A stretch of DNA of 59,221 bases, from positions 1 to 59,221 of the forward strand of contig DDDG01000026.1 in assembly GCA_002336245.1 (NCBI GenBank), written 5' to 3'. Shown piece after piece: positions 9,568-16,929 of this stretch. The notes beneath the pieces are model-generated. The model was not told the DNA's origin, did not search any database, and was given only the letters and a program-made list of their open reading frames with translations. Numbering within the stretch: position 1 is the first letter of the stretch; every line of letters begins with the position of its first letter. This DNA is from Flavobacteriales bacterium UBA1986. GTDB lineage: Bacteria; Bacteroidota; Bacteroidia; Flavobacteriales_G; Salibacteraceae. The position numbers and the translations under genes were made by a program.

Positions 9568-10641
9568 ATGATTAGAGCTTACAGATTCCATATCACCGTC
9601 CTTGCTGTGCTCCTGATCGCCTCTTTGGGCTTTCTTTTTTTCGGAAAAAATGGCTTCAAAGCACATAAGATTAAGCTGTGTGAAAATCAGAGTGTTGCAT
9701 GGGATATTCCAGGAAAAATCAAAGGAGTTGCAATGGCTGCGCCTCCCGAGCCAATTGGTTCTTGGGCTTGCGACCCAATTAAAGATCTTGGAGCGGATTG
9801 GCTTTGCGTAATGCCGTATGGCTTTGTTCGCGAAGAAGGAAGTAAGGTGATTTACAACCACCCTTTTCAATGGTGGGGTGAGCAGCGCATGGGAATCATT
9901 GCGAGCATTCAAATTGCAAAGGAGCAAGGAATGCGGGTATGCATGAAACCTCATCTATGGACCCAAGGAGTATATACAGGTTCCTACTCACCACCCAATG
10001 GCGATTCTTGGGAAGAGTTTCATGGAAGCTATACCAAGTTCATCATCGATTATGCAAAAGTTGCCGACTCACTTGGAGTGGAGTTGCTGTGCATAGGTAC
10101 TGAGTTGAGCACAGCGGTAAAAGAAGAGCCTGAATTTTGGGCAAGCCTTATTTGCCATGTTCGAGAAGTGTACAAGGGCAAGTTGAGCTACGCGGCAAAC
10201 TGGGACAATTACCAAAACGTCAAATTCTGGTCGGAGCTCGATGTTATAGGGGTAAACGCTTACTTCCCGCTCGACAGCAGCATAAACCCAAGCACCCAAA
10301 GCGTAAAAGCATCATGGGAACGTTGGAGTTCCAAACTCTCGGATTTCTCAAACGAAGAAGGAAAACAAATCCTCTTCACCGAATTGGGATACCGCAGCAT
10401 GGAAAAAGGATTGGCGCGCCCTTGGGACGCTGCGCACCACGGTGAGTTTGACGAGAAGTTGCAAGCCATTGCTTACACTGGCTTTTTTGAAGGCATTTGG
10501 AACGAACCCTGGTTGGCCGGAGCCATCATCTGGAAGTGGCATTCCGATCATCGCAAAGCCGGTGGTCCGGGTAATACGCGCTACACGCCTCAAAACAAAC
10601 TTGCCCAAGAAATCATCACCCAACACTTCACGGATAAGTGA
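9568..10641 (+). CDS. Glycoside hydrolase, GH113-like (beta-mannanase type)
   Basis: 357 residues. One N-terminal membrane helix or signal anchor (about 7-25) precedes a TIM-barrel domain. The pair of likely catalytic acids is in CIGTELS (acid/base, about 172) and LFTELGYRS (nucleophile, about 272). Aromatic substrate-site motifs QWWGEQR, MKPHLW and IIWKWHSDH fit GH113. The family cleaves beta-1,4-mannosidic and related linkages. Because it appears membrane-anchored or periplasmic and has no carbohydrate uptake genes beside it, the physiological substrate is uncertain. Its stop overlaps the GTG start of the thioesterase gene by four bases, giving an operon with 10638 and 11061. Confidence 0.82.
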   Translation: MIRAYRFHITVLAVLLIASLGFLFFGKNGFKAHKIKLCENQSVAWDIPGKIKGVAMAAPPEPIGSWACDPIKDLGADWLCVMPYGFVREEGSKVIYNHPFQWWGEQRMGIIASIQIAKEQGMRVCMKPHLWTQGVYTGSYSPPNGDSWEEFHGSYTKFIIDYAKVADSLGVELLCIGTELSTAVKEEPEFWASLICHVREVYKGKLSYAANWDNYQNVKFWSELDVIGVNAYFPLDSSINPSTQSVKASWERWSSKLSDFSNEEGKQILFTELGYRSMEKGLARPWDAAHHGEFDEKLQAIAYTGFFEGIWNEPWLAGAIIWKWHSDHRKAGGPGNTRYTPQNKLAQEIITQHFTDK

Positions 10642-11057
10642 ACCCAATTATTGAAGCCTACAATCGAGTCAATGAATTTGGCCGAGAACATGGATTGACG
10701 CTCAAAGTTATATCCACAGGGCACGTAGAATATCGAATGGAGTTGCTCAAAAAGCATGAGGCCCTTCCAGAATATACGCACGGCGGTCTAATTGCTGGAG
10801 TTGCCGACCAAATTCTAGGCGCCGCCGCTTTAACTGTGAGCAGTGAAGACAATAAGCAAGTTGCAACGCTCGACCTTCAGATTCAGTTTTTGAATGCTGC
10901 GCACACGGGAAAGATCATCGTTGGAAGTGGATACGTGACGAAGGCAGGCAAAAACATTATTTTCGCTCGAGGAGAAATTCGGGAGGAAGGAAGCGACGAA
11001 ATGATCGCTACAGCAACTGGAACATTCAAAACCTATCCTCGCCCAGAAAAACCATAG
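10638..11057 (+). CDS. Hotdog-fold thioesterase, PaaI family
   Basis: 139 residues starting at GTG 10638, overlapping the previous TGA. The motif HGGLIAGVADQILGAAA (about residue 48) is the HGG-x-xxxxD signature of PaaI-type acyl-CoA thioesterases, with the Asp as the likely catalytic residue. The following strands LDLQIQFLNAAHTGKIIV and KNIIFARGEI match the rest of the fold. The acyl group hydrolysed is unknown. It sits between a glycosidase and an ACMSD-like enzyme in a tight operon, so aromatic or amino-acid catabolism is possible, but that is only context. Confidence 0.83.
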   Translation: MNPIIEAYNRVNEFGREHGLTLKVISTGHVEYRMELLKKHEALPEYTHGGLIAGVADQILGAAALTVSSEDNKQVATLDLQIQFLNAAHTGKIIVGSGYVTKAGKNIIFARGEIREEGSDEMIATATGTFKTYPRPEKP

Positions 11058-11060
11058 TCT

Positions 11061-12068
11061 TTGCTTACAGTCGACATTCACACACACATTTTACCTGAAC
11101 ACATTCCTAATTTCCGTGAGCGATTTGGCTACGGAGGTTTCATTCATCTCGATCATCACAAAAATTGCTGCGCGAGAATGATGAAGGACGACCACTTTTT
11201 TCGGGAGGTGGAATCGAACTGTTGGGATCCAGTGACACGTCAATCAGAATGCGATGCTCTTGGTGTTCATGTACAAGTTCTCAGCACCGTTCCTGTGATG
11301 TTCTCCTATTGGGCGAAACCCAAAGACAGTTTAGAGGTTGCGAAATTCCTCAACGATCACATCGCGGAAATCGTGGCACTCTATCCTAAGCGCTTCATCG
11401 GCTTGGGCACCATCCCAATGCAAGACACGGCCTTGGCAATTCAAGAACTCAAACGTTGTAAGGAAATTGGATTGGCAGGGGTTCAAATTGGCTCCAATGT
11501 GAATCAACTCAACTTAAATGAGGAGGCCTTCTTCCCCATTTTTGAGGCTTGTCAGGATTTAGACATGGCCATTTTCATCCATCCTTGGGAGATGATGGGA
11601 ACTGCCAACATTCAAAAGTATTGGCTGCCTTGGCTCGTTGGGATGCCGGCAGAAACTTCACGCGCCATATCATCCTTAATTTTTGGAGGTGTGTTTGAAC
11701 GCCTTCCGAAATTGCGTGTGGCATTTGCTCACGGCGGAGGTTCCTTCCCTTCCACCATAGCTCGAATTGAACACGGATTTAATGTACGTCCGGACCTCTG
11801 CGCAATCGACAATGAAGTAAACCCGCGGGAGTACCTGGGCAAGTTTTGGCTCGACAGCCTTGTTCACGACCCAAAGATGCTCGATTACATTCTCGACCTC
11901 TGGGGTTCCAAACGCGTTGCCTTGGGCAGCGACTACCCTTTTCCTCTGGGAGAACTTGAGCCCAGTAAGCTCATCAAATCGATGCCTTACACCGACGAAG
12001 TCAAGTCGGACTTACTTGCTGGCGCGGCCATGGAATGGCTCAATTTGAAAGCCGAAACTTTCCTCTAA
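11061..12068 (+). CDS. Amidohydrolase, 2-amino-3-carboxymuconate-6-semialdehyde decarboxylase (ACMSD)-like
   Basis: 335 residues, the usual length of ACMSD, beginning with TTG at 11061 three bases after the preceding stop. The metal-binding HTH motif (DIHTHILPE) is at the N-terminus, a His is present in FIHPWEMMG, another in AFAHGGGSFPST, and the catalytic Asp in LGSDYPFPLGE. These are the zinc ligands and active-site residues of the ACMSD amidohydrolase branch. The enzyme decarboxylates the semialdehyde of the kynurenine pathway of tryptophan breakdown. No other kynurenine-pathway gene was recognised in the window, though an aldehyde dehydrogenase lies at 13862. Other decarboxylases of the same family cannot be excluded. 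Confidence 0.85.
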   Translation: MLTVDIHTHILPEHIPNFRERFGYGGFIHLDHHKNCCARMMKDDHFFREVESNCWDPVTRQSECDALGVHVQVLSTVPVMFSYWAKPKDSLEVAKFLNDHIAEIVALYPKRFIGLGTIPMQDTALAIQELKRCKEIGLAGVQIGSNVNQLNLNEEAFFPIFEACQDLDMAIFIHPWEMMGTANIQKYWLPWLVGMPAETSRAISSLIFGGVFERLPKLRVAFAHGGGSFPSTIARIEHGFNVRPDLCAIDNEVNPREYLGKFWLDSLVHDPKMLDYILDLWGSKRVALGSDYPFPLGELEPSKLIKSMPYTDEVKSDLLAGAAMEWLNLKAETFL

Positions 12069-12075
12069 ATCGGGG

Positions 12076-12100
12076 GCTTCTTTTTTGTCAAAAAAGAAGC
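12076..12100 (+). terminator. Perfect hairpin after the ACMSD-like gene, possible terminator
   Basis: An 11-bp stem GCTTCTTTTTT / AAAAAAGAAGC closes on a three-base loop (GTC), seven bases after the stop. There is no T-run after the stem on the + strand, so it is not a textbook intrinsic terminator; the palindrome itself supplies T6 and A6. It separates the 9568-12068 operon from the aminotransferase gene. Confidence 0.45.
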
Positions 12101-12142
12101 TGAAGAATCGTTGAAATGCACACACTACTTCTGTGGTAAATG

Positions 12143-12150
12143 TAGATTTG
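12143..12150 (+). promoter_or_regulatory. Candidate Bacteroidota -7 element TAGATTTG
   Basis: TAGATTTG matches TAnnTTTG exactly and lies 35 bases before the ATG of the aminotransferase gene. No clear TTTG -33 box stands at the expected distance, so the call rests on one element. Confidence 0.4.
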
Positions 12151-12185
12151 CGCCCTCTAAAAAAGAGAAGAAAAAAAGTATTAAA

Positions 12186-13500
12186 ATGAACAAAAGTCAA
12201 GAGCTTTTAGAACGACGTAAAAAGGTTGTTGCCAACGGAGTAGGTATCTTTAATAAGGCCTCAGTTCAGTCGGCAAAAAACGCCACCATCATCGATGCTG
12301 ATGGCAATGAACTCATCGATTTTGCCGGTGGGATTGGAGTGGTCAATGCAGGTCATTGCCCAGAGCCTGTTGTAAAGGCAATTCAAGAGCAAGCAGCCAA
12401 ATACATTCACACCAGTTTTAACGTAGTGAGCTACGAGCCCTACGTTGAACTTTGCGAACGATTGGTCGACCTTTTCCCTCACGGTAAGGAAACCAAAGCA
12501 ATGCTGGTCACCAGCGGAGCCGAGGCCGTCGAAAACGCCATTAAAATAGCTCGCCAAGCAACAGGTCGTTCGGCAGTCCTTTGCTATACTGGAGCTTTTC
12601 ACGGAAGAACAATGATGGGCCATGACACTCACTTCCAAGATTGGTTATAAAGTCAATTGCGGCCCGTTTGCACCAGAAGTGTACAGACTGCCCTTCCCGA
12701 ACTTTTATCGCTACAGCGGTGGAATGAGTGAGGATCAGTTCGTTGACCAAGAATTGAAACGCTTACGAGAGTCGGGCTTGAATGTAGTGAGCCAAGAGAA
12801 TCTTGCAGCAATCATCATTGAGGTGATTCAAGGAGAAGGTGGATTTAATCCAGCGCCGAAAGCCTACATTAAAGGACTTCGTGAATTCTGCGACAAGCAT
12901 GGTATTGTTCTAATCTTCGATGAAGTTCAAGCTGGCTTCGGAAGATCGGGCAAGTGGGCATCATACGAACATTATGATGTTTTACCTGACCTCAGTACAT
13001 GGGCTAAATCGATGGGTTCTGGGATGCCGATTTCAGCCGTCATCGGAAAGAAGGAAGTGATGGATGCCGCGCTTCCAGGTACGATAGGGGGAACCTATAT
13101 TGGCTCGCCTCTTTCATGTGTAGCAGCCATTGCAACATTGAAGTACATGGAAGACATCAACATCAACGCTCTTGGAGAACATGTTGGAAATGTCATTCGA
13201 AGTCGCTTCAATGAGATGAAAGCTCGATTTCCTCAGATTGGTGACATTCGAGGTGTTGGCGCTATGATGGCCATGGAGTTTGTTCACAACGGAGATCCTC
13301 GCCAGCCCGACGGAGCACTCTGCTCAGCTGTAGTTCAAGGATGTTCGGAGAGAGGTTTAATCATCATCAGTGCAGGAACGCATAAAAACATCATTCGAAT
13401 TTTAAGTCCTCTTACAATTGAAGACGAACTTCTTCATAAGGGACTCGACATCATTGAAGGAGTAATTGAAGAGGCCGTTGGAGTGCCTGAACGTATTTAA
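12186..13500 (+). pseudogene. gabT: 4-aminobutyrate-type class III aminotransferase, interrupted by a one-base frameshift
   Basis: Two overlapping frames encode one class III PLP aminotransferase of about 437 residues. The first frame (ATG 12186 to the stop at 12650) carries LIDFAGGIGVVNAGHCP, the PLP-contact VTSGAEAVENAIK and ends in AFHGRTMMG. The second (from ATG 12622) begins MTLTSK, exactly what should follow the Gly in GRTMMG-MTLTSK, and continues with IFDEVQAGFGRSG and the lysine site STWAKSMGSGMP (a Lys in the place expected for PLP). Removing one C at 12620-12621 restores a continuous protein. The normal role is moving the amino group of GABA or a related omega-amino acid to 2-oxoglutarate, giving a semialdehyde for the dehydrogenase at 13862. 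The disruption may be a sequencing indel or a true mutation. Confidence 0.88.
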
Positions 13501-13524
13501 ATAAAAACACTAGTTTATAACGAT

Positions 13525-13861
13525 ATGAATCCATTTTCCATTGCGGGCATACAAATGAACGTTTTCGCAGGGCGGTCAAACGTTCCTATGATGAAACACA
13601 AACTCGATGTCTGCATGTCTGGCAGATCCGAACGAAACGATTTGGACTGTACAATCCAAGTTTTTACAGGATCCCTTATACACCCGTGATTATGCGAAGA
13701 AGTTCGGTACACTGTATACAGCAATTTACGACGTTGAGAATTTGACTGTTCAATTGCTTTGGCCTAATAAACAGCATACTTACAGTTTTGAGGATTTCCC
13801 TGAAGAGAAGATGCAAATCCGACTCGACAACCTCAACATAAACTCCAAACTCGCATTCTAA
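13525..13861 (+). pseudogene. Deletion remnant: nitrilase-like start joined to C45-peptidase-like end
   Basis: From ATG 13525 the first 28 or so codons read like the beginning of a carbon-nitrogen hydrolase (FSIAGIQMNV). Around 13607-13621 the sense changes to another frame, which runs to the TAA at 13859-13861 and reads like the C-terminal 80 residues of a C45 (isopenicillin-N acyltransferase-like) autoproteolytic amidohydrolase: ADPNETIWTVQSKFLQDP and FGTLYTAIYD. The catalytic cores of both proteins are missing. A short repeat, ATGTCTG, occurs at 13607-13613 and again at 13615-13621, at the probable junction. I recall Bacteroidota operons with aminotransferase, nitrilase, C45 peptidase and aldehyde dehydrogenase in this order, which supports an internal deletion of over 1.5 kb. 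Family assignments rest on short stretches. Confidence 0.62.
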
Positions 13862-15337
13862 ATGATTTCAGAAGCAACAACAAAACAAGATTTCATGTCC
13901 GCATTTGAGAAGGTTCTTCGTCCTTCGAATTACATCAACGGAAGTTGGGTTTCTGAAGGAAAGAGTCAGTTTGAAGTAAAGGACAAATTCACACAAGCTC
14001 CAATCGCTGAAGCTTTCAATGCTACGGAAGCTCAAATGGAAGAAGCCATTGCCTCTTCTGTGACTGCCTTCGAGGAGCTCAAAACTTGGTCTGCAGGAAA
14101 AAGAGCCGATGCACTTCAGTCAATCCGAGACTTGCTCGCTGAACGCTCTGAAGCATTTTCACAATTAATCGCAGCTGAAGCTGGGAAACCCATCGGATAT
14201 GCGCGTGCAGAGATCTCTCGCTGCCTAAACACTTTGGATGTAGCCATCAGCGAAGCCATTCGATTCTCGGGTGAAATCGTACCTATGGATTATAGCACTG
14301 GTCAGGTAAAAACAGCAATTACCAAACGTTTTCCAATAGGTCCGATTGCTTGCATTTCTCCATTCAACTTTCCTCTGAACCTTGCTCTTCACAAAATCGC
14401 TCCGGCCATTGCGGCAGGTTGTACGCTTGTGTTGAAGCCCGCGCCACAATCTCCTTTGAGTGCATTGGCTTTTGCTGGATTGGTGGACGAAGCACAGTGC
14501 CTTCCTGCAGGAGCCATCAGCGTATTGATGGCCGACATTCCTGAAGCGGAGAAGTTGGTGCGCGACGATCGCATGAAGATGTTGTCCTTTACTGGAAGTC
14601 CGTCGATTGGCTGGCATCTGAAAAACATTGTAGGCAAGAAAAAAGTAGCTCTTGAATTGGGTGGGAATGCCGCCGTAATTATAGACGAAGGAGTTGAACT
14701 AGAGTCTGCGGCAAAAACCGTCGCAAATGGTGCTTTCCTGTATGCGGGTCAAATCTGTATTTCCACGCAACGCATCTATGTGCATACATCTGTGTACAAC
14801 AAATTCGAGTCTCTCTTAACTGAAGCAGTGAAGCAGATCAATACCGGCGATCCTAGAGATGAGAAAAACACCGTTGGTCCGCTCATCGCCCCTATTCACT
14901 TGAAGAGAGTTTCTGACTGGGTTGAAGAAGCTCGATCTGCTGGAGCCAAAGTTCTCACAGGAGGTAAAGTGCTTTCAGAACAAAATGTAACCTACGCCCC
15001 TACGCTCCTTTCGCATACCAACAATTCCATGAAAGTCTGTTCCGAAGAAGTCTTTGGTCCTGTTGCCATACTCGAACGAGTTGATTCATTTGAAGATGCT
15101 ATAGAACGCACCAACGACTCCGTATTTGGACTGCAAGCTGGGGTTTTCACCAATCGTTTGGATCATATGAAGCTCGCCTTTGAAACTCTTGAAGTAGGTG
15201 GTGTGATTATGAACAACGTACCTGGTTTCCGAATCGACAATATGCCTTACGGTGGAATCAAAGACAGCGGATTGGGTCGCGAAGGAATTCGCTACGCCAT
15301 GGAAGAGATGACTGAGCCAAGGCTTCTAGTGTACTGA
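13862..15337 (+). CDS. NAD(P)-dependent aldehyde dehydrogenase, succinate-semialdehyde-dehydrogenase-like
   Basis: 491 residues, the standard ALDH length. Visible motifs are the NAD-binding FNFPLNLALHKIAPAIAAGC, the catalytic Glu in VALELGGN (about 263), the catalytic Cys in AGQICISTQR (about 297) and the C-terminal SEEVFGPVA and PYGGIKDSGLG. It oxidises a semialdehyde to the acid with NAD(P)+. With the aminotransferase upstream it would complete conversion of GABA, or another omega-amino acid, to a dicarboxylate. Its ATG follows directly on the stop of the hydrolase remnant, so it remains part of the transcription unit. The true substrate may differ from succinate semialdehyde. Confidence 0.88.
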   Translation: MISEATTKQDFMSAFEKVLRPSNYINGSWVSEGKSQFEVKDKFTQAPIAEAFNATEAQMEEAIASSVTAFEELKTWSAGKRADALQSIRDLLAERSEAFSQLIAAEAGKPIGYARAEISRCLNTLDVAISEAIRFSGEIVPMDYSTGQVKTAITKRFPIGPIACISPFNFPLNLALHKIAPAIAAGCTLVLKPAPQSPLSALAFAGLVDEAQCLPAGAISVLMADIPEAEKLVRDDRMKMLSFTGSPSIGWHLKNIVGKKKVALELGGNAAVIIDEGVELESAAKTVANGAFLYAGQICISTQRIYVHTSVYNKFESLLTEAVKQINTGDPRDEKNTVGPLIAPIHLKRVSDWVEEARSAGAKVLTGGKVLSEQNVTYAPTLLSHTNNSMKVCSEEVFGPVAILERVDSFEDAIERTNDSVFGLQAGVFTNRLDHMKLAFETLEVGGVIMNNVPGFRIDNMPYGGIKDSGLGREGIRYAMEEMTEPRLLVY

Positions 15338-15338
15338 T

Positions 15339-15872
15339 ATGGGGAAATTCGACCACCTGCCGAAACAACAAGCTCGATTCATCGAGCAGCAGCACATCTA
15401 CTTCGTGGCAACGGCGCCAAATGAAGGTAAAATCAACCTTTCTCCTAAAGGCATCGAAAGCTTTGCAGTGTTGGACGAACACAGGGTGGCTTGGTTGAAT
15501 CTCACGGGAAGCGGAAATGAAACCTCGGCACATGTGCAAGAAAACGGACGCATGACGATCATGTTCTGTTCTTTCGATAAACATCCCAATATTTTGAGGC
15601 TTTACGGGATGGCGAAGGTCATTCACCCTCGAGATGCCGAATGGCAAGAACTCTACTCCCACTTTCCAGAAAATGGTGGAGCTAGAAACATCTTTGCCTT
15701 AGACATTGATTTGGTTCAAACCTCTTGCGGCTACGGAGTGCCTTTTATGGATTACAAAGGAGAACGCGAACAACTCAACAAATGGTCTCAAGAAGAAGGC
15801 AGCGAAGGGGTTGAACGTTATTGGAAAGAGAACAACACCGTCAGTCTCGACGGCCAAGCAATCAAACTGTGA
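15339..15872 (+). CDS. Pyridoxamine-5'-phosphate-oxidase-like flavin split-barrel protein
   Basis: 177 residues starting one base after the dehydrogenase stop. The fold signature includes FVATAPNEGKINLSPKG, VAWLNLTGSGNETSAH and TIMFCSFDKHPNILRLYG, typical of FMN- or F420-binding split barrels in the PNPOx family. The C-terminal CGYGVPFMDYKGER segment is common in the subgroup often annotated simply as PNPOx family protein. The reaction is unknown. It overlaps the cupin gene by four bases (GTGA). Confidence 0.8.
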   Translation: MGKFDHLPKQQARFIEQQHIYFVATAPNEGKINLSPKGIESFAVLDEHRVAWLNLTGSGNETSAHVQENGRMTIMFCSFDKHPNILRLYGMAKVIHPRDAEWQELYSHFPENGGARNIFALDIDLVQTSCGYGVPFMDYKGEREQLNKWSQEEGSEGVERYWKENNTVSLDGQAIKL

Positions 15873-16192
15873 GCGCCGTTAATCTAAGCAGCGAATTCGC
15901 AAAGATTCAAGATCACTGGAGTCCGGAAGTGCTTGCCCAACTCAACGGACAAGAAGTGAAGATTGCAAAGTTTAAGGGTGAATTTGTACGACATCAACAC
16001 AGTGCAGAAGACGAACTCTTTCTGGTGATTAAAGGATCCTTTGTTATGAAGTTCGATGACCGCGAGGAGCTTATTTCAACAGGGGAATTCATCGTTGTTC
16101 CAAAAGGTGTATTCCACCAACCCATTGCAGAGGAAGAATGTGAAGTGCTTTTGTTTGAACCGGCGACTACCGTGAAATATGGAGATGGGTAA
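15869..16192 (+). CDS. Small cupin-domain protein
   Basis: 107 residues from GTG 15869, chosen because it overlaps the preceding TGA; a longer frame from 15821 would run inside the split-barrel gene. The single cupin motif is HQHSAEDELFLVIKG (about 38-52), giving the two His and Glu metal ligands, and the second motif is PKGVFHQPI (about 80). Such proteins bind a metal and act as isomerases, dioxygenases or sensors; nothing here fixes which. The last six codons and the stop (16171-16192) fall inside the left 8-bp repeat array, so its C-terminus VKYGDG is written by repeat units. Confidence 0.82.
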   Translation: MSAVNLSSEFAKIQDHWSPEVLAQLNGQEVKIAKFKGEFVRHQHSAEDELFLVIKGSFVMKFDDREELISTGEFIVVPKGVFHQPIAEEECEVLLFEPATTVKYGDG

Positions 16193-16218
16193 ATGTGCAG
16201 ATAGGCAAATAGGCAAAT
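16171..16218 (-). repeat. Left 8-bp array, six units, read on the minus strand (consensus ATYTNCNY)
   Basis: Six exactly adjacent 8-mers on the + strand: cgtgaaat, atggagat, gggtaaat, gtgcagat, aggcaaat, aggcaaat. On the minus strand each reads AT(T/C)TNCNN, the same pattern as the array at 16762-16889. The array starts inside the cupin gene and ends 80 bases before the four-helix-bundle start. Confidence 0.85.
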
Positions 16219-16298
16219 TGTAGATTATTGAATTGCCGACCATAAGCCACGCATAGTTTTATTCCTCGTGACAAAATAGATTTCCTTCCTTTTGATGA

Positions 16299-16637
16299 AT
16301 GAGTCAAAATATTGTTCTAGACAAGTCTCTTGATTTCGCTGGCCAAATTGTTCAATTCTCTGAAAGACTTCGAAAGCAAAAACACCTTGAAATCCGAAGT
16401 CAGGTCCTTCGTTCCGGAACTTCGATAGGCGCGAATATCTTTGAAGCCCAAGGGGCGGAAAGCAAAGCCGACTTTAGACATAAACTTAAAATCGCCTACA
16501 AAGAAGCCTGGGAAACGAAATTTTGGATTAAGCTCTGTCTGAAATCGGAAAGCCTCCCAAATCCAGAAAACCTCCTTGATCAACTTGAAAGCATCATCAA
16601 ACTATTAGGAAAGATCATTTCTTCCACCAGAAGATAA
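16299..16637 (+). CDS. Four-helix-bundle protein (23S rRNA intervening-sequence / S23 / Avd-like family)
   Basis: 112 residues. The family is recognised from the N-terminal FAGQIVQFSERLRK, then VLRSGTSIGANIFEAQGAESKADFRHKL and the pattern AYKEAWETKFWIKL: a compact helical bundle also found in rRNA intervening sequences and related to the accessory protein Avd of diversity-generating retroelements. The surface is basic, consistent with binding nucleic acid. No reverse transcriptase, variable repeat or rRNA gene is nearby. The gene is flanked by 8-bp arrays in opposite orientations and by a 10-bp perfect inverted repeat (16193-16202 with 16655-16664), as if carried on a small cassette. Confidence 0.9.
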   Translation: MSQNIVLDKSLDFAGQIVQFSERLRKQKHLEIRSQVLRSGTSIGANIFEAQGAESKADFRHKLKIAYKEAWETKFWIKLCLKSESLPNPENLLDQLESIIKLLGKIISSTRR

Positions 16638-16647
16638 GCATCCAATA

Positions 16648-16670
16648 ATTTCACATCTGCACATCAGCGA
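16648..16670 (+). repeat. Short right-hand repeat units beside the four-helix-bundle gene
   Basis: ATTTCAC, ATCTGCAC and ATCAGCGA follow the gene within 11 bases of the stop. They match the ATYTNCNY family in the + orientation, opposite to the left array. Only the middle unit is a perfect match. Confidence 0.6.
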
Positions 16671-16738
16671 AGCTGATTAATCCGAATAGTTTCTATCCTC
16701 CACCCGGGCTTCGATGAACTCAGCCACTCGAAGCGGAT
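16663..16738 (+). other. Region of nested inverted repeats between gene and array, possible structured RNA
   Basis: ATCAGC-GAA-GCTGAT (16663-16677) is a six-bp hairpin. CTTCGA (16709-16714) pairs with TCGAAG (16728-16733) across 13 bases, and ATCCG (16680-16684) can pair with CGGAT (16734-16738) outside it. This is suggestive of a folded transcript, but no known RNA family was recognised. Confidence 0.4.
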
Positions 16739-16761
16739 ATGGGATTTGCCAATTGTTGATT

Positions 16762-16889
16762 TCCACATCTCCTCATTTCCATATTTACACATTTCCCCAT
16801 CTTCACATTTCCACATCTTCACATCTTCACATCTACTTATTTCCACATTTCCACATCTTCCCATCTACACATTTTCACATCTACCCATT
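16762..16889 (+). repeat. Array of 16 exact 8-bp units, consensus TNCNCATY (= ATYTNCNC)
   Basis: The 128 bases divide into 16 consecutive 8-mers without a single gain or loss of length: for example tccacatc, tcctcatt, tccatatt, tacacatt, tccccatc, ttcacatt. Position 1 is T, position 3 C, position 6 A and position 7 T in all 16 units; positions 2 and 4 vary freely and position 8 is a pyrimidine. Because 8 is not a multiple of 3, the reading frames contain few stops on either strand, which produces spurious open frames. The array ends three bases before the trhO -7 element. Confidence 0.95.
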
Positions 16890-16892
16890 GAC

Positions 16893-16900
16893 TACCTTTG
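16893..16900 (+). promoter_or_regulatory. Candidate -7 element TACCTTTG for trhO
   Basis: An exact TAnnTTTG match 29 bases before the trhO ATG. The expected -33 region (about 16870-16876, TTTTC) falls inside the last units of the 8-bp array, so the array supplies the upstream half of this promoter. Confidence 0.55.
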
Positions 16901-16929
16901 CCCCACCGCAAATCACAACTGTTTGTAAC

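Noticed and set aside
12600..12660. Programmed frameshift or restart in the aminotransferase gene
   Set aside because: No slippery heptamer or stem-loop is visible; class III aminotransferases are single-frame elsewhere.
16664..16864. Minus-strand open frame with repeated Cys, Glu and Lys residues
   Set aside because: It is the reverse of the 8-bp array; no start signal or homology is evident.
16714..16929. Open frame running through the 8-bp array into trhO
   Set aside because: The repeat letters create a stop-free frame; the protein family starts at 16930.
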